Source: an uncultured Alphaproteobacteria bacterium
GTDB taxonomy: Bacteria; Pseudomonadota; Alphaproteobacteria; RF32; CAG-239
Assembly (NCBI GenBank): GCA_944392185.1
Contig: CALXVW010000037.1
Coordinates: 1-16,739 of the forward strand
DNA: 16,739 nucleotides
Direction of reading: 5' to 3'
Of the stretch, positions 1 to 6,142 are shown piece after piece (position 1 is the first letter of the stretch; each line of letters starts with the position of its first letter). The position numbers and the translations under genes were made by a program. A model generated the notes under the pieces. The model searched no databases. It was not told where the DNA came from and saw only the letters and a list, made by a program, of their open reading frames with translations.

Positions 1-293
1 GTTCCCGGAAGATTTTCAGGATAGTTAAGCGGGCGGACAATTTTTTTTTTTTTTTCCAAAAAAGGAATAATCTCGCGCTGGTTCCAAACATGGTCGCCGG
101 TTATGATTGCGCCAACGCCTTTTTCCAACAAATCACGGCAAATGCCGGGTGTCACGCCAAAACCATGGGCGGCATTGTCGGTGTTGGTAATCAAGATATC
201 AAAGTTATAAAGTTCTTTCAGCTTGGCAATATTGTTAAAAACAGCTTCTCTGCCGGGGCGGCCGACCATATCGCCGGTATAGATGATTCGCAA
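1..293 (-). CDS. ymdB: YmdB-family metallophosphoesterase (TIGR00282 type), C-terminus cut by window
   Basis: This is the first ~97 residues of a calcineurin-like phosphoesterase of the YmdB family; characterised members hydrolyse 2',3'-cyclic nucleotides. The start is TTG at 293, preceded by AAAGGAA at a suitable distance, with an in-frame stop just upstream and no ATG that fits. Visible motifs are GDMVG (residues 7-11), NTDNAA (37-42), GDHVW (66-70) and RPLNYP near residue 85, which match the family's GDxVG, NGENAA, GNHxWD and RPxNYP blocks. Several conserved residues differ: Glu to Asp at 39, Asn to Asp at 67, Asp to Asn at 71. A run of 15 A (coding strand) encodes the lysines before IVRP, and the frame stays open through it. 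In many alphaproteobacteria, as I recall, a 5-formyltetrahydrofolate cyclo-ligase gene lies between the 6S RNA and this gene; it is absent here. Family call fairly sure; activity uncertain. Confidence 0.8.
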   Translation of the reverse strand, partial: MRIIYTGDMVGRPGREAVFNNIAKLKELYNFDILITNTDNAAHGFGVTPGICRDLLEKGVGAIITGDHVWNQREIIPFLEKKKKIVRPLNYPENLPG

Positions 294-342
294 AACGGAT
301 TCCTTTTGTTGTTAAAGATAAACACTAAGTTTTTTTCTAAAA

Positions 343-372
343 GAAAACTCCGTTGACGTCAACGGAGTTTTC
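343..372 (-). terminator. Perfect 30-bp palindrome, probable terminator of the 6S RNA unit
   Basis: Positions 343-357 and 358-372 are exact reverse complements, with GACGTC at the centre. Read on the minus strand the palindrome ends in GTTTTC and is followed by TTTTAGAAAAAAA, so a T-rich 3' side is present. It starts at the 3' end of the 6S RNA candidate and shares three bases with that RNA's closing helix. It separates the zapA/6S unit from ymdB. Confidence 0.65.
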
Positions 373-510
373 CAAGTGTCTCAGAAACCGTTTAGCCGTA
401 TGGATACATTCTTATCGAACCGCTTATGATCAAGTGGGTGCCATATAAATAAACCACGATTTATTCAGAGACAGCTCCCTAAAAAATAATGTTGGCTCGG
501 AAGATCTGCG
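370..510 (-). ncRNA. ssrS: 6S RNA candidate (5' end approximate)
   Basis: 6S RNA binds the sigma70 RNA polymerase holoenzyme as a promoter mimic. Support here is threefold. First, position: directly downstream of zapA on the same strand, the classic proteobacterial place. Second, sequence: the block AGGGAGCUGUCUCUG, then GGCACCCACUUGA and GCGGUUCGAUAAG, then GGUUUCUGAGACA, which I recall as resembling alphaproteobacterial 6S and the 3' half of the E. coli RNA (CACCUUGA, GGGUUCAA, CAUCUCGGAGA). Third, structure: a closing helix pairs 496-502 with 370-376, stacked on 468-473 with 377-382, and an internal hairpin pairs 448-453 with 460-465. The core is about 133 nt, short for the family. Bases 503-546 contain another small hairpin (CTGCG/CGCAG) that could belong to the precursor. 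Confidence 0.72.
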
Positions 511-546
511 GAAATACGCACTACGCAGTTTCTTTATGCCATAAGG

Positions 547-882
547 CTACAACAAATTTAATTGAGATGCAAGCAAAATCAACGAATTATTTAAAGAATT
601 TATTTGCTTGGCAAGAGACTCGTCGGTTTCCTTGATTTGCTCGGAAGGTATATTTTGGGATGTTTGGACAGGGGCTCCTTTTTTGAGCTCTGAGAGTTCA
701 TCGGCCAGCACCAAACCCACCATGGCAAGCAGCATGCTCTCGTTAATTTGTTGGCTGCCGCCGGTCAACATTTTGGCTTTTTCATCCAAGATATTTGCCA
801 GTTGAATAATGCGGAGCTCTTGCCCGTCTTCACAGGCAACGGCATATTCGCGAGAGTTAATTGTTATTGTTACCTGAGCCAT
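547..882 (-). CDS. zapA: Cell division protein ZapA
   Basis: ZapA is a small cytoplasmic protein that cross-links FtsZ protofilaments and stabilises the Z ring. From the ATG at 882 the product has 111 residues, normal for the family. The N-terminal globular part (about 1-40, starting MAQVTITINSREY) contains the typical VTI...I..REY..AC..GQE...LA..LD pattern. A long helix follows with LLAMVGLVLADEL (about 50-62), then a C-terminal coiled-coil tail. A longer frame to 996 exists, but GGAAG lies just upstream of 882 and only this start gives the family N-terminus. The gene overlaps the end of the upstream coiled-coil gene by 26 bp, suggesting translational coupling. The 6S RNA candidate follows downstream. 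Confidence 0.9.
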   Translation of the reverse strand: MAQVTITINSREYAVACEDGQELRIIQLANILDEKAKMLTGGSQQINESMLLAMVGLVLADELSELKKGAPVQTSQNIPSEQIKETDESLAKQINSLNNSLILLASQLNLL

Positions 883-1126
883 TTTCTTCCAATACTTTAT
901 CAATTTGTGAAATAATGTTATCCATGCGGGAGAGAACATCGGTTGATTTGGCTTGCAACTGAGCCAAAGCGGATTCTTTTTGCTTGATTTGATCATCTAA
1001 AGATTGTTGCCGATTTTTAATCTCTTCTTGCTTGGTCTTGAGGGCTGCGTTCAGATTAGCAACCGTTGCGCTCAAACTTGCCAAAGCTTGGCCGGTCATC
1101 GGCAATTCAAAATTTTTGCTCTCCAT
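857..1126 (-). CDS. Small coiled-coil protein upstream of zapA (DUF4164-like)
   Basis: The 89-residue product (MESKNFELPMTG...) is hydrophilic and predicted helical, with a heptad-rich segment over about residues 20-80 (LNAALKTKQEEIKNRQQ and onward) and an Asn/Gly tail. It has no signal peptide or membrane segment. In many alphaproteobacteria a gene of the DUF4164 type sits immediately before zapA; I assign it by position and coiled-coil character rather than a sharp motif. Its 3' end overlaps zapA by 26 bp, so the two are probably co-translated. A longer frame starting at 1186 is possible, but its extra residues overlap AT-rich, promoter-like sequence, so the start at 1126 is preferred. A structural or regulatory role in division alongside ZapA is inference. 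Confidence 0.6.
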   Translation of the reverse strand: MESKNFELPMTGQALASLSATVANLNAALKTKQEEIKNRQQSLDDQIKQKESALAQLQAKSTDVLSRMDNIISQIDKVLEENGSGNNNN

Positions 1127-1170
1127 TGCAAATTTTCTCTTTCTAAATTCAAAATATTCTCTTATATTTG

Positions 1171-1180
1171 TTGATATAAT
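1171..1180 (+). promoter_or_regulatory. Extended -10 promoter for the ThiE-like gene
   Basis: The sequence TTGATATAAT holds a consensus -10 hexamer TATAAT (1175-1180) with a TGn extension (1172-1174). It lies 27 bp before the ATG at 1208. No good -35 is visible, as is common for extended -10 promoters. The same AT-rich stretch probably carries the divergent promoter of the coiled-coil/zapA operon. Confidence 0.45.
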
Positions 1181-1207
1181 AAACAACTAAGCGGGTTTTA
1201 CAAGCAA

Positions 1208-1723
1208 ATGCCTCAGATTATCCTCAAAATTAACACAATTAATGATAAAATTTATGATTCAGAAAATATCTGTTGCTATTTGGCAGATGCCTCTTTGCCG
1301 GAGAATTCTTTGCAAAAATTAAAAAAATCCGGAAAGTTGTTGTTGCTTTTTGGTGAGAAGGCAGCAGAGAAGTTAAAACCGCTTGATGCCGATGGCGTCG
1401 TTGTTTGGACAGATTCTAAAAAGCCGATAAAAGCGCAGATTCGCCCTCTTCGTGAAAAGATAGGAGCAAAAAAGGTCTTGGGTGTAGTCATTGCCGCCAC
1501 CAGGCATGAGGCCATGCTCTCTTCCGAGGTTGAACCGGAGTTTGTGGCTTTTCGCTTAAACCAAGAAAATAAAGGCCAAGAGGCAGATGTCATCAAGTGG
1601 TATAATGAGCTTTTTTTGATCCAATCTGCCGTTGATTTGAGTAGCGGTTTGCAAGACATCAAAGGCCTTGATGTTGATTTTGTGATAATAAATTCATCAG
1701 ATTATGACGATTTTAGTTGCTAA
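1208..1723 (+). CDS. ThiE/TenI-like protein, degenerate (thiamine-phosphate-synthase relative)
   Basis: The 171-residue product resembles the alphaproteobacterial ThiE-like group that lies near suhB/efp in rhizobia (from memory). Recognisable features are DADGVVVW (about 60-67, cf. ADGVHL), then IGAKKVLGVVIAATRHEAM (about 85-103, cf. the glycine-rich strand and R/HEA motif) and EPEFVAF (about 108-114, cf. PDYIFF). Genuine ThiE makes thiamine phosphate from HMP-pyrophosphate and THZ-phosphate on a TIM barrel of about 200-220 residues. This protein is shorter, its DADGV motif lacks the usual following H-x-G, and the C-terminal phosphate-binding GG is missing (residues VDFVIINSSDYDDF). I infer loss of enzyme activity. 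It stands just upstream of efp. The ribosome binding site is weak. Confidence 0.6.
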   Translation: MPQIILKINTINDKIYDSENICCYLADASLPENSLQKLKKSGKLLLLFGEKAAEKLKPLDADGVVVWTDSKKPIKAQIRPLREKIGAKKVLGVVIAATRHEAMLSSEVEPEFVAFRLNQENKGQEADVIKWYNELFLIQSAVDLSSGLQDIKGLDVDFVIINSSDYDDFSC

Positions 1724-1782
1724 ATGGCAAAGTTTATATTAGTTTGCCAAGTAATTAAAAAGAAAAGATAAGGAGAAAAATA

Positions 1783-2346
1783 ATGAAACAACAAGCAGGT
1801 TCAATTCGTATCGGTTGGGTTATTGAGTACAAAAACAAACCCTGGACAGTCACCAAAACCAACTTTGTAAAACCCGGCAAAGGCGGTGCTTTTATGCAGG
1901 TTGAGATGAAATCTGTTGAGGAAGGCACCAAAACCAACGAGCGCTTCCGCACGGAAGATATGGTAGAAAAAATGATGGTTGAAACCAAAGATTGCCAGTT
2001 TTTGTTTGAGGATTCAAACGGCTTGAACTTTATGGAGAACGAGACCTTTGAACAATTTGCAATGCCTTCAGATATTTTGGGCGATTCTCGTCCGTTCATG
2101 ACAGACGGCATGCAGGTAAAAGCCAGCGTTATAGACGGCAAGCCGATATCAATAGAGTTGCCTTTACAAGTTATTTGCACCGTTACCGAAACCGAACCGG
2201 TTATCAAAGGTCAGACCGTATCTTCTTCATACAAACCGGCCATTTTGGACAACGGTGTTCGCACCACCGTTCCGCCGTTTGTTGGCACCGGGGATAAAAT
2301 CGTTGTTGCCACGGCCGATGCATCTTATGTAGAGAGAGCTAAATAA
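1783..2346 (+). CDS. efp: Translation elongation factor P
   Basis: EF-P binds between the P and E sites and relieves ribosome stalling at polyproline stretches. The 187-residue length is standard. Its three beta-barrel domains are visible: an N-terminal KOW-like domain with the VKPGKGGAF loop, whose tip lysine is residue 33 (the position that is beta-lysylated in EpmA-containing bacteria); a middle OB domain with ERFRTEDMVEK; and a C-terminal OB domain with the signature around DGKPISIELP and the end motif ILDNGVRTTVPPFVGTGDKI. AAGGAG lies a few bases before the ATG. The stop codon overlaps the next start (TAATG), so efp and the SuhB-like gene are translationally coupled. The next-but-one gene encodes a proline-rich protein, a plausible EF-P client (inference). 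Confidence 0.97.
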   Translation: MKQQAGSIRIGWVIEYKNKPWTVTKTNFVKPGKGGAFMQVEMKSVEEGTKTNERFRTEDMVEKMMVETKDCQFLFEDSNGLNFMENETFEQFAMPSDILGDSRPFMTDGMQVKASVIDGKPISIELPLQVICTVTETEPVIKGQTVSSSYKPAILDNGVRTTVPPFVGTGDKIVVATADASYVERAK

Positions 2347-3110
2347 TGTCTTATATTTCGACCAACTTAAATTTTTTAATTGGCGCGGTCAAAAAAGTCG
2401 GCAACTCGCTCACGCGTGATTTTAACGAGATTGAGCAGTTGCAAACTTCTCTGCGCGGTCATAAGGAATTTGCCAAAGCAGCATTTGAGCGGATGAGCAA
2501 AGCCCTCAAGGTTGAGCTGCAAAAGGGGCATCCGGACTATGCGTTTGTCAGCGGTCATGAGCCGTTGCCGGCTGGCCCGTGCTTTGCGATTGCACCCTTG
2601 GACGGTATTTTGAATTTTATGCATGGGATTCCGTATTTTGCGGTTTCCGTTGCTGTTATCAATAACGGGCATGTCACTTCCGGCGTGATTTACAACCCGG
2701 CAACATCAGATTTGTATTTCGCCGAGAAAGGCAGCGGAGCCTTTAAAGAAGGCTACCGTAACCATGAACGTTTACGTGTGTCCTCCCGCAAGGATTTGCC
2801 GGAGGCTTTGCTTAGTGCCAATGATTGCGTTTTAGCAGATTCGGTTGCAGGCGTTCGCGTGAGCGGATGCTTGAGTTTGGATTTGGCGGCGGTTGCTTCA
2901 GGTAAATTAGATGTTTTGGTGAGCCAAGACAATTCTGTAGAAACATATGCGGCAGGGCTTTTGCTGGTAAAAGAAGCCGGCGGATATGTTTATGAATACA
3001 ACCAAAAAGATATCAGAACCGATAACGAGGCATCTATATTGGCAAGCGGTAATTTAATATCTGGCAACCCGGAATTAGGTCCGAAGTTGTTTGCCTTGTT
3101 GCATAAGTAG
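2346..3110 (+). CDS. SuhB/inositol-monophosphatase-fold protein with degraded active site
   Basis: The 254-residue protein follows the IMPase fold from end to end: the N-terminus resembles rhizobial SuhB (SLTRDFNEIEQLQTSLRG), PLDGILNFMHGIPYFAVSVA covers motif A (84-103), GVIYNPATSDLYFAEKGSGAF follows (113-133), and AAGLLLVKEAGG is motif B (202-213). However, the metal-binding residues are largely replaced. The usual T/Q-x-A-D aspartate is Phe47; the GEE glutamate is His71; the first Asp of DPLDGTTNF is Ala83, with TT becoming Ile-Leu; and the Asp of WDxAAG is Thr200. Only Asp86 of the core set remains. Catalysis is therefore unlikely. E. coli SuhB has a non-enzymatic role in rRNA antitermination with NusA/RNA polymerase, which makes a binding role conceivable (inference). 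It overlaps efp by one base. Confidence 0.85.
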   Translation: MSYISTNLNFLIGAVKKVGNSLTRDFNEIEQLQTSLRGHKEFAKAAFERMSKALKVELQKGHPDYAFVSGHEPLPAGPCFAIAPLDGILNFMHGIPYFAVSVAVINNGHVTSGVIYNPATSDLYFAEKGSGAFKEGYRNHERLRVSSRKDLPEALLSANDCVLADSVAGVRVSGCLSLDLAAVASGKLDVLVSQDNSVETYAAGLLLVKEAGGYVYEYNQKDIRTDNEASILASGNLISGNPELGPKLFALLHK

Positions 3111-3139
3111 GAAACAAAATTTAAGGGAGACTTTTGAGA

Positions 3140-4048
3140 ATGAGGAAAATCAAGATAGGCTTATTGGCGGTAATACTTGGTTGCGGTAGTTCTGTTTGTG
3201 CATTGGCACAAGAAGAATCCGTTATGGTAGATCTTTCGGTTTTGGAAGGGCTAAGCAACGCTCCGGCCATTTATGCGCCGACCGCCGGCGAGCCTTTGTT
3301 TCCGATTGTCAAAAAAGCTCCTAAGGTAAAAAAAGTATCTAAAGCTGTAGTCAAGAAAAGCAAACCGGTGGTGAAAGTTGAGGTAAAAGAAACGAAGCCG
3401 GTTATGGCCAAAGAGGAGGCTCCGAAAGCATTGGCGGAAGAAAAAGTTATCATCCCTCAACAGATACCATTTGTAGAGAGTGCAGAGCCGGTTGTTGTGG
3501 TAGATGTCGAACCTATATCTGAGCCCAAAGAGGAGGTAAAGACAGAAGCGCCAACCCCGACAGAAATATCAGAGCCGCAAACGCCTGCAGCGGCTGAAGT
3601 CACGACAGCTCCGGCGGCAGAAGCACCAAAAGCGGAGGTTGTTTTGGAGAGTGCAAAAGTAGAAGAAGCCCCCACAGAGCAAAAAGCACCGGCTTTGTTG
3701 GTTGAAGATACACCGGCGGGTGTAAACTTGCCCTCTCCGCAAGCAGTTAACAACAAGCTGATCTTTGCTGAAGAAGTAGACGAGCTAAATGATGAGCAAA
3801 AAAGCCAAATAGACGGGATTATAGCCTCATTTAAGGATGCCAAAAACAACAAGATAGCGATTTATGCTTACAATCTGGAAGATGGCGCGGATGCGTTTAA
3901 GAAAAAACGCTTAAGCCTAAATCGAGCGGTAGAGGTCAGAAGCTATCTCTTGCCTAAAGGATATAAGAATTTCAGCATAAAAGTTATCAATGTTGATGCC
4001 GCTTCAGGCAAAGGCAATACGGTAGAAGTAGAGGAATTGGAGCAGTAA
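3140..4048 (+). CDS. Secreted Lys/Pro/Ala-rich protein with C-terminal OmpA-like domain
   Basis: The product (302 residues from ATG 3140; an in-frame TTG at 3134 is also possible, and AAGGGAGA lies between good distances for both) begins with a Sec signal peptide: basic RKIK, hydrophobic core to about residue 22, and a likely cut after ALA before QEES. Residues about 55-195 form a low-complexity Lys/Pro/Ala/Glu/Val linker, extended enough to span the periplasm. The last ~90 residues resemble an OmpA/Pal peptidoglycan-binding fold: KIAIYAYN, then RLSLNRAVEVRSYLLPKGY, then a final beta strand. The LSxxRA..VR..L core is kept, but the surrounding residues are looser than in typical OmpA domains. 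It sits 29 bp after the SuhB-like gene, probably in the same operon. A cell-wall-tethering role is inference. Confidence 0.7.
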   Translation: MRKIKIGLLAVILGCGSSVCALAQEESVMVDLSVLEGLSNAPAIYAPTAGEPLFPIVKKAPKVKKVSKAVVKKSKPVVKVEVKETKPVMAKEEAPKALAEEKVIIPQQIPFVESAEPVVVVDVEPISEPKEEVKTEAPTPTEISEPQTPAAAEVTTAPAAEAPKAEVVLESAKVEEAPTEQKAPALLVEDTPAGVNLPSPQAVNNKLIFAEEVDELNDEQKSQIDGIIASFKDAKNNKIAIYAYNLEDGADAFKKKRLSLNRAVEVRSYLLPKGYKNFSIKVINVDAASGKGNTVEVEELEQ

Positions 4049-4093
4049 TTTTTGAAGAACAAGCAAAAAATTAAAAAAATATTTAAATAATGC

Positions 4094-4122
4094 TTGCGTT
4101 CTTTGAGGGATTAATGTATAAG
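4094..4122 (+). promoter_or_regulatory. Sigma70-type promoter of rpmE
   Basis: A -35 box TTGCGT (4094-4099) and a -10 box TATAAG (4117-4122) are separated by exactly 17 bp. Transcription would start about 4129, leaving a leader of roughly 40 nt before the rpmE ATG at 4171. Confidence 0.65.
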
Positions 4123-4170
4123 GTCATCAAAATTATGCAAGAATGACCGAAATTTAGGAGTTTTTAGAAG

Positions 4171-4401
4171 ATGAAAAAAGGAATTCATCCCGATTATCAC
4201 GAAATTACATACGTAATGACTGATGGAGAGAAAGTAAAAGTACGTTCAACCTTGGGTAAAGAAGGAGACGTTATTAATTTGGAAGTGGACCCGAAATCAC
4301 ATCCGGCTTGGACAGGTGTTCGTCGCTTGGTAGACACCGGCGGTCAACTTTCCAAATTCAAGAACAAATTTGGAGCTTTTGGTCTTAAAACCGGGGATTA
4401 A
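4171..4401 (+). CDS. rpmE: 50S ribosomal protein bL31 (zinc-independent type)
   Basis: L31 bridges the ribosomal subunits near the 5S RNA. The 76-residue protein matches the family throughout: MKKGIHPDYHEITYVMTDG at the N-terminus, RSTLGKEGD in the middle, then DPKSHPAWTG and the basic FKNKFGAFGL end. It has no cysteines, so it is the C-minus form that does not bind zinc. TAGGAG lies about 10 bp before the ATG. Its own promoter and a strong terminator make it a compact unit. Confidence 0.97.
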   Translation: MKKGIHPDYHEITYVMTDGEKVKVRSTLGKEGDVINLEVDPKSHPAWTGVRRLVDTGGQLSKFKNKFGAFGLKTGD

Positions 4402-4430
4402 TTTAAGGCGTAAAGGGCTTACGATTTATT

Positions 4431-4470
4431 AACCTACGTTTGATAAAATCAGACGTAGGTTTTTTGTTTT
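4431..4470 (+). terminator. Rho-independent terminator after rpmE
   Basis: AACCTACGT (4431-4439) pairs perfectly with ACGTAGGTT (4453-4461) around a 13-nt loop, followed by TTTTTGTTTT. It ends only about 20 bp before the next gene's ATG. Confidence 0.85.
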
Positions 4471-4490
4471 GGTAAGAATAGGAAAATCCG

Positions 4491-6068
4491 ATGATAAGAA
4501 TTACGCATTATGAGGTCTACACGGACAAAGGCGAGGGCTGGCAGTTAGAGGATAGGTTTGCAGCCGAGCAGAGGCAAGATGCGTTTAATTTAGCCAAAGA
4601 GAAAGAGGGAGAAAACCGGAAAGTAAAGATAATCAAAGAAATATTTGATGTCCAGGACAACTCTTATCAAGAAAGTGTAGAATATGTCAGTAATTTGAAT
4701 CGTAAAAAAGGCAACGCCGGAAGGAACTGGACAGAAGTTAACGGGGAAGAAAATGAAAAAGGAGCTCTTCCAGAAGTTGAAACTTTGTTATCACACCATA
4801 GTGTGATGGGAGTTTTATTAAAGTTAGTATTACTGATAAGTGTGAGTCTTATTTTTGCGAATTTATTTGTGAGTCTTCTCTTTCCGTTATTGGAAATTTT
4901 TGTACCAGAAGAAAGCAGTCAACCAGTATTATTTGGAGTTTTCTTCATAGTATTTTTGGCGATGTCGATACCGTTGTTGCTAAAAAGTATTCCGTGGTAC
5001 GTATTTATAAACAGCCGCAACAAAGAGGTAAAGGAAGAAAAATTTTATGATAAAGCGGAATATTTAATAAGGGCTTATAATTTAAATGATAAAGATCCGA
5101 TAATAGCCACAGCATATCCTGAAGCCCCGCTGGAATATAAGCAATATGTAATTTCATATTTAAGTGATTTGATATCGCATATACAATCACAGAGTGCTTT
5201 ACAAAACAGTTTTTCAAGATTGGGAGTAAAGTTATTGGTTTACGGGGGCTGTTTAGAGCTTGCTCGATATAGCGGTTTGACAATGTCTGAGGCTAATTCT
5301 CTTTTATACGATGCATTCAAGATAACAGATGGGGACAAGGCTGACTTAGAGGCATTTTATGAGGCCAAAAGGACATATAGAGACAACAAGATAGCGATTT
5401 TCCTAACGGGAGTCGGTGCACATCTGATGTCGCAGGTGATAGGAGGCATGCCGATATCGGAGAATTTATTAAACATAGCCTTTAATAAATGGGAGGCTCA
5501 AGACAGTGATCCTAAGATAGATAGAGAGCGGGTACTTTCAGAGCCACAAGAGGCAGAAAAAGCAAAAGAGGAAGATATCATCAAGATGACATTGGTAAGC
5601 GTTAAAAGTGATCTGAAGTTTATGGATGAAGGAATGCCAAACAAGGAACAAACAGCACAAGATATCAGTACTCAGATTCGTAATATTTTATTTAATTTAA
5701 TAAATAAATATCAGGGAGAGGCAGCAATAGAGGAAAAAGGAATCACGACAGTTCGTTTTCGCAAATTAAACAATGCAATAAAATTTGCGATAGAAAGCAT
5801 AAAAGATATAAATACCTACCATGATGAGCTAAATAACGAGAGTTTGTTAATGAGGAATTGTTGTGCTATTACGGGGCAGAGGCAAGAAGAAGCAAGTCTG
5901 AATAATTTTTTGTCAGATATGTTTGAGCATATTTATAGTAATGAAATTGTTATGACCAAGGACATAGCAGAAGAACTAAAAGAGAGTGAATATCATTTAG
6001 ACTATTTGGGAGAGAAGAACTTTAAGACTTTAGGTCTCATTGAAGAGTTATATAAGGTAATTGATTGA
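4491..6068 (+). CDS. Unknown two-helix membrane protein with large cytoplasmic region
   Basis: I do not recognise a functional family. The 525-residue product starts with a soluble segment of about 70 residues (ITHYEVYTDKGEGWQLEDRF, then AFNLAKEKEG). Two long hydrophobic stretches at about 105-136 and 146-167 are probable membrane helices forming a hairpin with a short acidic connection (VPEESSQ). The remaining ~350 residues are helical and charged, with a glycine-containing hydrophobic patch near 305-325 (IAIFLTGVGAHLMSQVIGG) and an acidic, Glu/Lys-rich C-terminal half. There is no signal peptide. Both ends are probably cytoplasmic (inference). AGGA at 4480-4483 gives a good ribosome binding site. 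The gene follows the rpmE terminator with no room for a separate promoter in the gap, so it probably depends on readthrough. Long, intact and similar in composition to its neighbours, it is very likely a real gene. Confidence 0.8.
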   Translation: MIRITHYEVYTDKGEGWQLEDRFAAEQRQDAFNLAKEKEGENRKVKIIKEIFDVQDNSYQESVEYVSNLNRKKGNAGRNWTEVNGEENEKGALPEVETLLSHHSVMGVLLKLVLLISVSLIFANLFVSLLFPLLEIFVPEESSQPVLFGVFFIVFLAMSIPLLLKSIPWYVFINSRNKEVKEEKFYDKAEYLIRAYNLNDKDPIIATAYPEAPLEYKQYVISYLSDLISHIQSQSALQNSFSRLGVKLLVYGGCLELARYSGLTMSEANSLLYDAFKITDGDKADLEAFYEAKRTYRDNKIAIFLTGVGAHLMSQVIGGMPISENLLNIAFNKWEAQDSDPKIDRERVLSEPQEAEKAKEEDIIKMTLVSVKSDLKFMDEGMPNKEQTAQDISTQIRNILFNLINKYQGEAAIEEKGITTVRFRKLNNAIKFAIESIKDINTYHDELNNESLLMRNCCAITGQRQEEASLNNFLSDMFEHIYSNEIVMTKDIAEELKESEYHLDYLGEKNFKTLGLIEELYKVID

Positions 6069-6084
6069 ATAAGTTAAATAAGTG

Positions 6085-6113
6085 TTGAGGTTTAAGTTGA
6101 AAACTGCTATAAT
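6085..6113 (+). promoter_or_regulatory. Strong sigma70-type promoter before the unknown gene at 6143
   Basis: TTGAGG (6085-6090) and a perfect TATAAT (6108-6113) are separated by 17 bp. Transcription would begin near 6120, about 20 nt before the start codon at 6143; AGGAG falls in that leader. Confidence 0.75.
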
Positions 6114-6142
6114 AGAAAGGTATTGTTAGAGGAGTAAAAGAA

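Noticed and set aside
90..356. Plus-strand frame of 88 residues at the left edge
   Set aside because: It is antisense to ymdB, whose motifs are recognisable, and it runs into the palindrome.
1726..1748. GGCAAA...TTTGCC inverted repeat before efp
   Set aside because: Only six pairs and no T-run; could be a weak operator or chance, not enough to annotate.
3251..3852. Minus-strand frames opposite the Lys/Pro-rich secreted protein
   Set aside because: Low-complexity complement without start signals; the plus strand has signal peptide and domain structure.
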